A stretch of DNA of 64,000 nt, from NCBI RefSeq assembly GCF_005217615.1, contig NZ_SZNK01000001.1, forward strand, positions 887,501-951,500. Reading direction: 5' to 3'. Positions 63,944-64,000 of the stretch are shown piece by piece (positions within the stretch are counted from its first letter, which is position 1; each line of letters starts with the position of its first letter). Position numbers and translations under genes: made by a program. This stretch comes from Brevibacillus antibioticus (GTDB lineage: Bacteria > Bacillota > Bacilli > Brevibacillales > Brevibacillaceae). The notes beneath the pieces were generated by a model. That model searched no databases. It was not told where the DNA came from and was given only the letters and a program-made list of their open reading frames with translations.

Positions 63944-64000
63944 TCACAAGGTCGCCCCGACATCATCGTGCACGAAATGTCGGATCGCCTGATTTTGCTT
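63944..64000 (-). CDS. C-terminal end of an unidentified gene
   Basis: The minus strand is open from base 64000 for 18 codons (ending FVHDDVGATL) to a TGA at 63944. The 30-base gap to the VOC gene start suggests an operon. Too short to identify. Confidence 0.35.
   Translation of the reverse strand, partial: KQNQAIRHFVHDDVGATL

Overview
The window comes from a Gram-positive, endospore-forming Bacillota genome of roughly 50 % GC, most like Brevibacillus. Three things point there. The housekeeping gene order resembles the Bacillus ylo region (rqcH, yicC, remA, gmk, rpoZ, coaBC, priA, def, fmt, rsmB, rlmN, prpC, prkC, rsgA, rpe, spoVM, rpmB, yloU, fakA, sdaAB, sdaAA, recG). A 27-residue SpoVM is present. 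RNA-level control is typical of the group (PyrR attenuators, S-box, cobalamin riboswitch). Genus is an inference from gene content; no tRNA, rRNA, CRISPR array or insertion sequence was seen.

Region 1 (1-10.08 kb) is the pyrimidine operon pyrR(partial)-pyrP-pyrB-pyrC-carA-carB-pyrF-pyrE. PyrR attenuators precede pyrP and pyrB, and a terminator follows pyrE. Unlike B. subtilis, pyrK and pyrD are not between carB and pyrF.

Region 2 (10.08-31.7 kb) is accessory and fills the space between pyrE and rqcH. It holds: an ArsR-like regulator remnant; a GNAT gene, three tandem tail-collar (Mdp-like) proteins and a TPR/AAA+ ATPase; two KynB-type cyclases around zwf and a Gfo/Idh/MocA oxidoreductase; a cobalamin riboswitch leading into two overlapping micro-ORFs; tandem SAM-I riboswitches before hom; a CapA-like phosphoesterase; membrane proteins (CcdC, MFS, CPBP); a divergent Tpt1/KptA; a DUF309 protein; a sigma region 1.1-like acidic protein; YjzC-like and Gly-rich spore-type small proteins; a broken CoA-transferase next to an intact enoyl-CoA hydratase; a structured intergenic element; and a Gln/Gly-rich protein.

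Region 3 (31.7-47.8 kb) is the conserved core: ribosome quality control (rqcH), RNA decay (yicC), matrix regulation (remA), nucleotide and CoA metabolism, replication restart, N-formylation and deformylation, rRNA modification, the PrpC/PrkC phosphatase-kinase pair, ribosome assembly (rsgA) and rpe.

Region 4 (47.8-53.65 kb) is a second insertion, where B. subtilis has thiN: a secreted PrcB-like protein, an RDD protein, an M20 peptidase, an amino-acid ABC transporter behind an ArgR-like palindrome, and the thiamine transporter thiT. Region 5 (53.65-61.5 kb) returns to the core. Region 6 (61.5-64 kb) holds a secreted propeller-like protein, a decayed GNAT gene, a VOC protein and the edge of another gene.

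The best candidates for undescribed biology are the cobalamin-riboswitch micro-ORF pair, the tail-collar/AAA+ cluster, and the KptA-like protein that has lost catalytic residues.
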